Source: Streptomyces profundus (GTDB taxonomy: Bacteria > Actinomycetota > Actinomycetes > Streptomycetales > Streptomycetaceae). From it: a stretch of 64,000 nt of DNA. The notes under the pieces are model-generated. The model worked only from the letters and a program-made list of their open reading frames with translations. It did no database searches and had not been told where the DNA came from. Location of the stretch: the NCBI RefSeq assembly GCF_020740535.1, contig NZ_CP082362.1, positions 620,001 through 684,000 of the forward strand, in the 5' to 3' direction. A program made the translations under genes and the position numbers. Positions 8,785 to 16,189 of the stretch are shown piece by piece. Numbering within the stretch: the stretch's first letter is position 1; the number at the start of each line of letters is the position of its first letter.

Positions 8785-8976
8785 TCAGCCGAGCGCGCGC
8801 AGCACCATCCGGACGACCTTCATGACTCCTCGCCAGATCCACCCGACCACCCCCGCCGCCACCGCCATGTCGGCGGCGTCCGCGACCGCGTCGGCCCGGC
8901 GTGACCCAGGCTGGCACCTGGAGCACGAACGGGGCCAACGGCGTTTCCGCTCACCGCACTTCCTGCACATCGCCAT
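8785..8976 (-). CDS. Small zinc-ribbon-like protein with hydrophobic C terminus
   Basis: A 63-residue protein starting MAMCRKCGERKRRWPRSCSRC. Two CxxC pairs sit 12 residues apart with an arginine/lysine-rich stretch between them, as in a small zinc ribbon. A hydrophobic segment (MAVAAGVVGWIWRGVMKVV) follows and could be an amphipathic or membrane helix. ATG 8976 has a purine-rich GGGAGAATGGGGG upstream. Short proteins of this kind recur in Streptomyces, but no function is known to me. It stands alone between the acetyltransferase remnant and the PucR regulator. Confidence 0.5.
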   Translation of the reverse strand: MAMCRKCGERKRRWPRSCSRCQPGSRRADAVADAADMAVAAGVVGWIWRGVMKVVRMVLRALG

Positions 8977-9091
8977 GCCCCCATTCTCCCCCGCCGCCCC
9001 ACCCCTCCCACCATCGCCCTCGCCACCAGGACCCCGGCCCGCCGGCGCGGCGGCCGGCGGCGGCGGGTCGGGTGGGGGGTGGGCTTGCGTG

Positions 9092-10276
9092 TCAGGTGGG
9101 GGTGATCAGGCGGGACACCTCAAGGCCGAGGTGGAGTTCGAAGCGGATGCCGCTGTCGCCGAGGTCGCCGTCGATGATGTCCTCGACGGCGTGCAGGCGG
9201 TAGTAGAGGGTGCTGCGGTGGATGCCGAGGGAGCGGGCCGTGGCCCGGGCGTCGCCGTTGTGGTCGAGGTAGGCCCTGACGGTCTCGGCCAGGGCCGGGT
9301 TGATCTCGGGGGCGAGCAGCAGCCGGACGCGGGCGGGCAGGTCGGCGGGGCGCAGGGCGTCGAGCGGGAGGCGCAGCAGCAGCCGGGCCGCCCCGACCCG
9401 GTCCCACTCGGGTACGCCCGCCCCGTGCGCCGCCCCCGCCGCGCCGCGCTTCGCCGCTTCGAGCGCGGCCAGCGCGCCCCGGTAGGAGCCGCGCACGCCC
9501 GCCAGGTCGGGCACGGGCTCGCCGACACCGGCGAAGACCCGCACCCCGCGCTCCCTGAACTCGTCGAGCAGCGGCCCCACCCTGGCCGGTTCCGGGGAGT
9601 CGACGGGGGCTCCCGGCGGGCCGAGGGAGCGGAGGGTGAGCACCAGCACCAGGTCGCCGTCCACCAGGGCGGCGGCGGTCGGGGTGCTGGTGACGTCGGC
9701 GATGCGCCGGCGGATCCGGGGCAGCCGGTCGTCGGCGCTGACGACGAGGACGGCGTATCCGGCCGTGGGGCCGAGCGGTCGCGGGGGTGACGTGGCGACG
9801 GCCGCGGGGTCGTCGGCGACCAGCCGGGCGACCAGCCGCTCGCCGTCCCCGGCGGCCAGCGTCTCGGCCCGTTCCCGCGCCAGCATCTCGACGGCGATCA
9901 GCGTCGTGTACTCGTCGAGGCAGCGGGTGGCGACGGGGTCGATCTCCCGTTCCGCGCTGTCGTCGATATAGGCGACGTAGCCGAGCAGTTGCCGGCCGGC
10001 GCAGACCGGGGCGACGACGCGGCCCCTGGTCGCTGAGGCGGGTTCGGCCGGCACCCTGGCCGGCCGGTGGGTGACCGCGACGCCGGAGCGGTTGATCAGC
10101 TTCACTGCCTGGGCGCTGGCGCGCCGGGAGAGCACGATGCGGCCCCTGGCGTCGTCGATGTCCTGGACGTCCCGGTCATGGGCGCTGTAGGCGATCAGCT
10201 CCATGGAGGTGTCGTAGACCGTCACCGGGTGTCCCAACTGACGTCCCAGCGCCTCGACCACTGCTTGCAGACTCAT
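9092..10276 (-). CDS. PucR-family transcriptional regulator of the aromatic catabolic operon
   Basis: A protein of about 394 residues with an N-terminal GAF-like sensor (MSLQAVVEALGRQLGHPV.., GRVVAPVCAGRQLLGYVAYI), a middle region and a C-terminal PucR helix-turn-helix (AYLDHNGDARATARSLGIHR, STLYYRLHAVEDI). PucR-type activators commonly control nitrogen and aromatic catabolism and bind a small molecule in the N-terminal part. It is divergent from the HpaB-like gene and is the only regulator gene at the operon head, so it is the likely pathway regulator. An in-frame ATG at 10354 would add 26 residues; neither start has a strong ribosome site, and 10276 is chosen because homology begins there. 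Confidence 0.85.
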   Translation of the reverse strand: MSLQAVVEALGRQLGHPVTVYDTSMELIAYSAHDRDVQDIDDARGRIVLSRRASAQAVKLINRSGVAVTHRPARVPAEPASATRGRVVAPVCAGRQLLGYVAYIDDSAEREIDPVATRCLDEYTTLIAVEMLARERAETLAAGDGERLVARLVADDPAAVATSPPRPLGPTAGYAVLVVSADDRLPRIRRRIADVTSTPTAAALVDGDLVLVLTLRSLGPPGAPVDSPEPARVGPLLDEFRERGVRVFAGVGEPVPDLAGVRGSYRGALAALEAAKRGAAGAAHGAGVPEWDRVGAARLLLRLPLDALRPADLPARVRLLLAPEINPALAETVRAYLDHNGDARATARSLGIHRSTLYYRLHAVEDIIDGDLGDSGIRFELHLGLEVSRLITPT

Positions 10277-10497
10277 CCGTGATCTCTCGGCCGTAGGGAG
10301 TTGACCTGCGCGTTTCAACACTGTGTCGGAAATGGGTCGGCGAGATTCCGCCATGATGACGGATGTTTTCGGCCAGGGCCAGAGCTAGTTTCAAGTTCAC
10401 CGGAATCCGACCGGCCGTGATCCGTCGGCGACCGACCGCACGCCGGTCCCCGCTGGTCGGCCGGGACGACACGCGCGAGAGAGCTTGGGAGAACCAC

Positions 10498-11982
10498 ATG
10501 GATGTGGCGGGTGCCGAGGGTGCGCTGACCGGGGAACGCTACCGGCGAAGCCTCGACGACGGCCGGGAGGTGTGGCTCGCCGGGGAGCGGGTGCGCGATG
10601 TCGCCGGGCATCCGGCCTTCGCCGGCACGGTGGCCGAGTTCGGTCGGCTCTACGACCGCCAGCACGATCCCGCGCTCGCGCCCCGGCTGACGTTCCCCTC
10701 GCCCGACACCGGCAACCCGGTGTCCCGTTCCTACCAACTCCCCACCAACGCCGAGGAGTTGCGGGCCAAGGCGGAGAACACCAGGGACTGGATGCGGGCC
10801 AGCTGGGGCCAGCTGGGCCGGGCGCCCGACTTCATGGCCAATGTGACGGTCGGACTGCACGACTTCCGCGACGAGCTGGAGGCCAACCACCAGGGCTTCG
10901 GCGAGAACGCGGTCGCCTACCACCGCTACGCCAGGGAGCACGACCTCGCCCTCACCCACGCCCTGGGCGACCCGCAGATCGACCGGTCGAGCAGCGCGCT
11001 GGAGGACCAGGACCTGGCGCTGCGGGTGGTGCGCGAGACCGACAACGGGGTGGTGGTGCGCGGCGCCAAGCAGCTGGCGACCCTGGCGCCCTTCGCCCAC
11101 GAGGTGCTCGTCTACCTCAACGGGGTCTCGGCGTTGCGCGGCTCCGAGCGCTTCGTCATCTGGTTCGCGCTGCCGATGAACGCCAGGGGCCTGCGGGTGC
11201 TGTGCCGCGAGCCGCTGGGCGACCACCGCACCGGGCACGGGCATCCGTTCGCGCGTCGCTTCGACGAGCAGGACGCCATGCTGTTCTTCGAGGACGTGGA
11301 GATCCCGTGGGAGCGGATCTTCCTGCTGCGCGACGGGCCCCTGGCGCTGCGTGGGCTCAGCCGGATCAACGCCTGGTCGATGCTGAGCACCCACATCCGC
11401 TTCCACGAACGGCTGCGGACCATCGCCGCCACCGGTTCGCTGGTGGCGCAGAGCGTCGGCGTGGACGCCTTCCGCGGCATCCAGGAGGACCTGGGCGAGC
11501 TGGTCTCCTATGTCGAGACCCTGCGCATCGGCATCGAGGGCTCGTTGGCCACGGGGGGTCCGACGCCCGGCGGCCTGTACGCGCCGGGCGAGAGCTACGG
11601 CCTGGGCTTCTGGTCCGCCGGGATCTCGGCGCGCGCGGTGGAGATCGTGCGCCGCGTCGGCGCCTCGGGGGTGGTGATGCAGCCGAGCGAGGCCGATCTC
11701 GCGCATCCGGAGCTGCGGCCCCTGCTCGACCGCTACATGCGCGGCAAGAACATCGACGCCGCCGCCAAGTCCCGCCTCTTCCGGCTGGCGTGGGATCTGG
11801 TGGCCGACGGCTTCGGCGCCCGTCAGGAGATGTACGAGTACCTGCACCGCGGCGATCTGGGGGCGGGCCGGGTCCGGCTCTACCGCTCCTGGTCGGACCG
11901 CGGGGAGCTGGAGGAACGCCTGCGAGGGCTGCTCGCCCAGCCGATCCCGACCAGCCCCACCGTCCCGGAGGGAACCCGATGA
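10498..11982 (+). CDS. HpaB-type flavin-dependent aromatic monooxygenase, oxygenase component
   Basis: Oxygenase of a two-component FADH2-dependent hydroxylase, 494 residues, which matches 4-hydroxyphenylacetate 3-monooxygenase HpaB. It begins with the family pattern TGERYRRSLDDGREVWLAGERV and has the acyl-CoA-dehydrogenase-like FAD-binding fold, with FFEDVEIPWERIFLLRD near residue 265. Such enzymes hydroxylate a phenol ortho to the OH. The matching reductase is most likely the flavin reductase-FCD fusion later in the operon. ATG 10498 follows GGGAGAA. The substrate may be a hydroxybenzoate rather than hydroxyphenylacetate, judging from the downstream LigJ/LigB/LigK-type genes. ATGA overlap couples it to the next gene. 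Confidence 0.85.
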   Translation: MDVAGAEGALTGERYRRSLDDGREVWLAGERVRDVAGHPAFAGTVAEFGRLYDRQHDPALAPRLTFPSPDTGNPVSRSYQLPTNAEELRAKAENTRDWMRASWGQLGRAPDFMANVTVGLHDFRDELEANHQGFGENAVAYHRYAREHDLALTHALGDPQIDRSSSALEDQDLALRVVRETDNGVVVRGAKQLATLAPFAHEVLVYLNGVSALRGSERFVIWFALPMNARGLRVLCREPLGDHRTGHGHPFARRFDEQDAMLFFEDVEIPWERIFLLRDGPLALRGLSRINAWSMLSTHIRFHERLRTIAATGSLVAQSVGVDAFRGIQEDLGELVSYVETLRIGIEGSLATGGPTPGGLYAPGESYGLGFWSAGISARAVEIVRRVGASGVVMQPSEADLAHPELRPLLDRYMRGKNIDAAAKSRLFRLAWDLVADGFGARQEMYEYLHRGDLGAGRVRLYRSWSDRGELEERLRGLLAQPIPTSPTVPEGTR

Positions 11983-12983
11983 TCATCGATGTGCACGGCC
12001 ATGTCACCGCGCCGGACGCGCTCTACGCCTACAAGGCCAACCTGCTGGCCCACCGCGGCGCCCACGGCCGGGGGGCGGTGCGCGTCAGCGACGAGCTGCT
12101 GCGCGAGGCGCAGCGCGCGCCGCATCCCAGCTTCGGCGGCGTGTCGCATCTGGACCACCTCGACGGGGCCGGCGTCGACCTGCAACTGATCTCGCCGCGC
12201 CCGTACCAGATGATGCACAGCGAGTCCCCCGAGCGGGTGGTGCGCTGGTTCACCGAGGAGACCAACAACCTGATCCACCGGGTCTGCGCGCTTGAGCCGG
12301 GACGGTTCCGGGGGGTGGCCGGGCTGCCGCAGAGCCCCGAGCTGCCGCCGAAGCGGTGGGCCGACGAGCTGCGCCGCGCCGTGACCGAACTCGGCTTCGT
12401 CGGCGCGCTGCTCAACCCCGACCCGCACGAGGGGACGGCCGTGCCGCCGCCGCTGGGCGACCGCTACTGGTACCCGGTCTACGAGGCGCTCTGCGAGCTC
12501 GACGTGCCGGCGACCCTGCACGCCGCCGGCTGCCGACCGCCCAGCAGGGAGCCGTACAGCCTGCACTTCATCCAGGAGGAGACGGTCGCGGTCTGGAGCC
12601 TGCTCAACTCCCCCGTGTTCACCGACTTCCCCGACCTCAGGATCGTCGTGTCGCACGGCGGCGGGGCCATCCCCTACCAGGTCGGCCGCTTCCTGCCGGC
12701 CGACGCGCGCGGCAACGGCACGCCCTATCTCGAACGTCTGCGGCGCCTGTGGTTCGACACCTGCCTCTACACCCAGGACGCCATCGAGCTCCTCATCAGG
12801 ACGGTGGGCGTGGACCGTTGCCTGTTCGGCACCGAGAAGCCCGGCACCGGATCGCAGCGGAACGCCGCCACCGGCGACTGGTACGACGACATCCAGCTGC
12901 TGATCGGCGGCATCGACTGGCTCGACGACACCGACCGCGCCGCGCTGTTCGAGGGCAACGCCCGCGCGCTGTACGGGCTGTGA
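11979..12983 (+). CDS. Amidohydrolase-fold hydratase, LigJ-like (4-oxalomesaconate hydratase)
   Basis: A 334-residue metal-dependent protein of the amidohydrolase superfamily, cog ACMSD/LigJ. The N-terminal metal site MIIDVHGHV (His6, His8), VSHGGGAIPYQ and LFGTEKPG are visible. Glu286 in LFGTEKPG replaces the aspartate usual at the end of strand 8; LigJ is known for a catalytic glutamate at this place. LigJ adds water to 4-oxalomesaconate to give 4-carboxy-4-hydroxy-2-oxoadipate in the protocatechuate 4,5-cleavage and gallate pathways. The neighbouring LigB-type dioxygenase and LigK-type aldolases support this. A decarboxylase of the ACMSD/gamma-resorcylate type is the main alternative. It overlaps the monooxygenase gene by ATGA. 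Confidence 0.78.
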   Translation: MIIDVHGHVTAPDALYAYKANLLAHRGAHGRGAVRVSDELLREAQRAPHPSFGGVSHLDHLDGAGVDLQLISPRPYQMMHSESPERVVRWFTEETNNLIHRVCALEPGRFRGVAGLPQSPELPPKRWADELRRAVTELGFVGALLNPDPHEGTAVPPPLGDRYWYPVYEALCELDVPATLHAAGCRPPSREPYSLHFIQEETVAVWSLLNSPVFTDFPDLRIVVSHGGGAIPYQVGRFLPADARGNGTPYLERLRRLWFDTCLYTQDAIELLIRTVGVDRCLFGTEKPGTGSQRNAATGDWYDDIQLLIGGIDWLDDTDRAALFEGNARALYGL

Positions 12984-13015
12984 GCCGAGGGTGAGCGACG
13001 GAAGGAGACCAGGAG

Positions 13016-14029
13016 ATGGCTGAGATCGTGTTGGGCCTGGGGACCTCGCACGGCCCCCAGCTCAAGACCACCCCGGAGCAGTGGGACGAGCGCGCCGTCT
13101 TCGACCGCGCCTCGCGCACCCTGGTCCACCGGGGCGAGGACCACAGCTGGGACTCGCTCAGGCAAACCCGCGAGGACTTCTCGCGCGGCAACGCGGCGCC
13201 GGCGCGCGAGGCGGCGTACGCGGCGTCGCAGCGCGCCCTCGACCGGCTGGCCGAGCTGACGGAGCGGGCCAGGCCCGACGTGGTGGTGATCGTCAGCAGC
13301 GACCACAAGGAGATCTTCGGCGACGAGCTGCTGGCGCCCTTCGCCGTCTACTGGGGCGACTCGGTGGCCCATGTCCCCTTCAGCCGGGAGGATCTGGAGC
13401 GGATGGCGCCAGGACTTGCCCGGGCCGCCGTGCACGATGTGCCGGCCGAGCCCATCGTCAGGCCCTGCCACCCCGAGCTGGCGGGCCGGCTGCTGGAGCA
13501 GGCGGCGGCCGACGGCTTCGACCTCGCCGCCTCCCGCACGCTCCCGGCGGGCCGCTACCGCAACCACGGGCTGCCGCACGGCTGGGGCTACATCTACCAG
13601 CGGATCGTGGGCGAGGGCAGCGCCGTCCCGCTGCTGCCGGTGTTCGTCAACACCTTCTGGGAGCCCAACCCGCCCAGCGCGCCCCGCTGTTACGCCTTCG
13701 GGCAGACGCTGGCCCGGGCGATAGCCGGCCTGCCTGGCGGGCTGCGGGTGGCGGTCGTCGCCTCGGGCGGGCTCTCCCACTTCGTCATCGAGGAGGACCT
13801 GGACCGAGCCTTCCTGACCGCGCTGGCCGAAGGGGACGCCGACCACCTCAGATCGCTGCCGGCCGCCGTGCTGCGCTCGGGCACCTCCGAGCTGCGCAGC
13901 TGGATCACGGTCGCCGGAGCGCTCGCCGACAGCCCGCTCACCCCCGAACTCGTCGACTACCAGCCCTGCTACCGCACCGAGGCCGGCACCGGCACGGCGA
14001 TGGGGTTCTTCGCCTGGCACACCCCGTGA
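13016..14029 (+). CDS. LigB-type (class III) extradiol ring-cleavage dioxygenase
   Basis: A 337-residue non-haem Fe(II) dioxygenase. The opening IVLGLGTSHGPQL places a metal-ligand histidine at residue 12; further conserved stretches are VVVIVSSDHKEIFGDELL, NHGLPHGWGYI and VVASGGLSHFVIEEDLD, the last containing the catalytic-His region of LigB enzymes. No LigA-like alpha domain is present, which fits the one-subunit DesZ (3-O-methylgallate dioxygenase) and related enzymes better than LigAB. Expected reaction: meta cleavage of a protocatechuate/gallate-type diol. ATG 13016 is preceded by GGAAGGAGACCAGGAG. The exact substrate is not predictable from the sequence. Confidence 0.85.
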   Translation: MAEIVLGLGTSHGPQLKTTPEQWDERAVFDRASRTLVHRGEDHSWDSLRQTREDFSRGNAAPAREAAYAASQRALDRLAELTERARPDVVVIVSSDHKEIFGDELLAPFAVYWGDSVAHVPFSREDLERMAPGLARAAVHDVPAEPIVRPCHPELAGRLLEQAAADGFDLAASRTLPAGRYRNHGLPHGWGYIYQRIVGEGSAVPLLPVFVNTFWEPNPPSAPRCYAFGQTLARAIAGLPGGLRVAVVASGGLSHFVIEEDLDRAFLTALAEGDADHLRSLPAAVLRSGTSELRSWITVAGALADSPLTPELVDYQPCYRTEAGTGTAMGFFAWHTP

Positions 14030-14086
14030 GCGCGGGACGCGCCCGCCGGGGCGCTGGGCCGGCGAACAGCCGGCAGCGGGACGGCG

Positions 14087-14161
14087 GCACACCAGACCAC
14101 CCCAGACCACCGCACACCAGACCACCCCAGACCACCGCACCCAAGACCACCCCAGACCACC
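14087..14161 (+). repeat. Three tandem 25-bp repeats
   Basis: Units at 14087-14111, 14112-14136 and 14137-14161. The first two are identical (GCACACCAGACCACCCCAGA + CCACC) and the third has two changes. Each unit itself contains two CCAGACCACC-like halves. They fill the only large gap inside the catabolic operon, between the dioxygenase and the first aldolase gene, and end just before that gene's AAGGAG. There is no reading-frame content. A role in mRNA processing or differential expression is possible; replication slippage is the simplest origin. Confidence 0.9.
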
Positions 14162-14183
14162 TGCGAAGAGAAGGAGTCCGTCC

Positions 14184-14900
14184 GTGGATCCCACGGCAAC
14201 ACGACTGCGCGCCGTCGGCTGCTGCGCCGTCTCCGACGCGTTGGACACCCTGGGCCTGCCGGGCGCCGTCACCGGGGTCGGCCCGCTGAGCTCGCTCGGC
14301 GGCCCGGTCGCCGGCCGGGTGCGGACCGTCCTCGCCGGGCCTCGGGAGGAGACAGGACCGGCGCGGCATATCGCCACCGAGGCCGTGGTCGCCGCCGAGG
14401 AGGGCGAGCTGCTGGTGATCGCCAACGGGGGCCGCACCGACGTCTCCTGCTGGGGCGGCATCCTGACCTCGGCCGCGTCCCGCCGGGGCGTGGCGGGGGT
14501 GCTGGTGGACGGCGCGCTGCGGGATGTCGCGGAGAGCGAGGCCGCGGGGCTGCCGGTCTTCGGGCGGGCCGTGGTGCCGGTGAGCGCCAGGGGCCGGATC
14601 GTCCAGCGCGCGATGGATGTGCCGGTGACCTTCGCCGGGGTCGAGGTGGCGCCGCGCGCCCTTGTGGTCGCCGACCGGGACGGCGTGGTCTTCGTCGCGC
14701 CCGAACACCTGGCGGCCGTCCTGTCGTTGGCCGAGCGGATCGCGGCGCGCGAGGCGCTGATGGTCGAGGCGATCGCCGCCGGCGACCCGGTGACCGAGGT
14801 GATGCACGACTCCCGCTTCCCGGCCGTCACGGCCGACCCCCGGCCGTCCACCGAACCCTCCGTCGCGCCCGGCACGCCCGGCGCGCGGGAAGGACGTTGA
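14184..14900 (+). CDS. RraA/LigK-family aldolase paralogue 1
   Basis: A 238-residue member of the RraA-like class II pyruvate aldolase family (4-carboxy-4-hydroxy-2-oxoadipate, CHA, and HMG aldolases). The active-site signature is complete: Gly92, then 20 residues, then Arg113-Asp114 and Glu117 (GALRDVAE), matching G-x20-R-D-x2-E/D for catalytic aldolases. The expected reaction splits CHA to pyruvate and oxaloacetate. GTG 14184 has AAGGAG seven bases upstream. It is the first of three consecutive paralogues. The C-terminal 25 residues (DPRPSTEPSVAPGTPGA) are an unstructured extension. Confidence 0.82.
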   Translation: MDPTATRLRAVGCCAVSDALDTLGLPGAVTGVGPLSSLGGPVAGRVRTVLAGPREETGPARHIATEAVVAAEEGELLVIANGGRTDVSCWGGILTSAASRRGVAGVLVDGALRDVAESEAAGLPVFGRAVVPVSARGRIVQRAMDVPVTFAGVEVAPRALVVADRDGVVFVAPEHLAAVLSLAERIAAREALMVEAIAAGDPVTEVMHDSRFPAVTADPRPSTEPSVAPGTPGAREGR

Positions 14901-14903
14901 GCC

Positions 14904-15563
14904 ATGTCGACCGATCAGCGCGACCACGCCCCCGCCACCGGCCTCTCCACCGCGGCGCTCTCCGACGCCCTCGACCGACTCGGCCGCCCCGGCGCCCTGT
15001 TGGGGATCGCGCCGCTCCAGCCCGGCACCCGGATGGTGGGCACCGCCTTCACCGTCCGCTATGTGCCGGCCGGCTCCCCGCCCGGCACCGTCGGCGACTA
15101 CCTGGACGCGATGGCCCCCGGACAGGTGGCCGTGCTGGACAACGCCGGCCGGCTGGACTGCACCGTCTGGGGCGACATCCTCACCGCCGTCGCCGACCGG
15201 CGGGGCATCGCCGGCACGGTCGTGGACGGCGTCTGCCGTGACACCCGCCGGGCCCGTGACCTGGGCTACCCGATGTTCACCCGGGGCGCCTTCATGCGCA
15301 CCGGCAAGGACCGGGTGGAGGTCGCCGAGGTCGGCGGCCCGGTCTCCGTGGGCGGCGTCCTGATCCGCCCCGGCGACCTACTGGTCGGCGACGGCGACGG
15401 GGTCGTCGCCATCGCCGCCGAGGCGGTGGACGAGGTGCTGCGGGTCGCCCGCGAGATCACCGAGCGCGAGGGGCGCATCCTCGACGACGCGCTGGCCGGC
15501 GCCACCATCGCCGAGGCGCGCGGCCGGCACGGATACCACCAACTCCAACGAGCGGAGCCCTGA
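14904..15563 (+). CDS. RraA/LigK-family protein paralogue 2, altered active site
   Basis: A 219-residue RraA-like protein. The WGDILTAVADRRGIAGTVVD and GVCRD core aligns with paralogue 1, and Arg112-Asp113 are kept, but the acidic residue three positions later is Arg116 (RDTRR). The metal/water site may therefore differ, so it may act on another substrate or decarboxylate rather than cleave. Start ATG 14904 follows GGAAGGA, four bases after the previous stop. A GDYLDAMAPGQVAVLDNAG segment matches the substrate-loop region of RraA folds. Confidence 0.8.
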   Translation: MSTDQRDHAPATGLSTAALSDALDRLGRPGALLGIAPLQPGTRMVGTAFTVRYVPAGSPPGTVGDYLDAMAPGQVAVLDNAGRLDCTVWGDILTAVADRRGIAGTVVDGVCRDTRRARDLGYPMFTRGAFMRTGKDRVEVAEVGGPVSVGGVLIRPGDLLVGDGDGVVAIAAEAVDEVLRVAREITEREGRILDDALAGATIAEARGRHGYHQLQRAEP

Positions 15564-16189
15564 TGGACCAGCCAACCGTCATCGACGAGCCGACCAGGGC
15601 CGAGCTGCTCGGCCTGGGCACCGCGACGCTCTACGAGGCGTCGGGGCTCGACTGCGAGCTGGCCGCCGCGCTGCGGCCCGCCTGGGCCGGGGCCCGCCTC
15701 TGCGGCGTCGCCCTGCCGGTGCGGACCGGCCCGGGCGACAACCTGGCGCTGCACCGCGCCGTCGCCGCCGCCAGACCTGGCGAGGTGCTGGTCGTCGACG
15801 CCCTGGGCCGGCCCCACGGCCACTGGGGCGAGGTGCTGGCCGTCGCCGCGGCGACCAGGGGCGTGCGCGGCCTGGTCATCGACGGCGGGGTGCGGGACAC
15901 GGCGCGGCTGGCCGCGCTCGACTTCCCGACCTTCGCCAGCTCGATCGCCGTGACCCGGACCGCCAAGGCGGACCCGGGCGTGGTCGGCGAACCCGTGGTG
16001 GTGGCCGGCCGGCTGGTCGCCAGAGGCGATGTGGTGGTCGCCGACGCCGACGGCGTGCTCGTGCTGCCGGCCGACGCGTTGACGCCGGTGCTGGTGCGGG
16101 CCCGGGCCCGCACCGCCAAGGAGGACGCCTTCCTGGAACGGATCAGGGCCGGCGAGTCCACCCTCGACCTCTACGGGTTGGGGCGGTGA
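15563..16189 (+). CDS. RraA/LigK-family aldolase paralogue 3, most ProA/LigK-like
   Basis: A 208-residue RraA-like protein with the GTATLYEASG opening and the GDNLALHRAVAAARPGEVLV segment seen in CHA aldolases (LigK/ProA). Arg111-Asp112 (GGVRDTAR) are present; the usual acidic residue after them is Arg115. ATG 15563 overlaps the preceding stop (TGATG), and its own stop overlaps the next gene (GTGA), so translation is coupled through this block. Overall size and N-terminal motif make it the best candidate for the ordinary CHA aldolase, although paralogue 1 has the more canonical RDxxE. Confidence 0.82.
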   Translation: MDQPTVIDEPTRAELLGLGTATLYEASGLDCELAAALRPAWAGARLCGVALPVRTGPGDNLALHRAVAAARPGEVLVVDALGRPHGHWGEVLAVAAATRGVRGLVIDGGVRDTARLAALDFPTFASSIAVTRTAKADPGVVGEPVVVAGRLVARGDVVVADADGVLVLPADALTPVLVRARARTAKEDAFLERIRAGESTLDLYGLGR

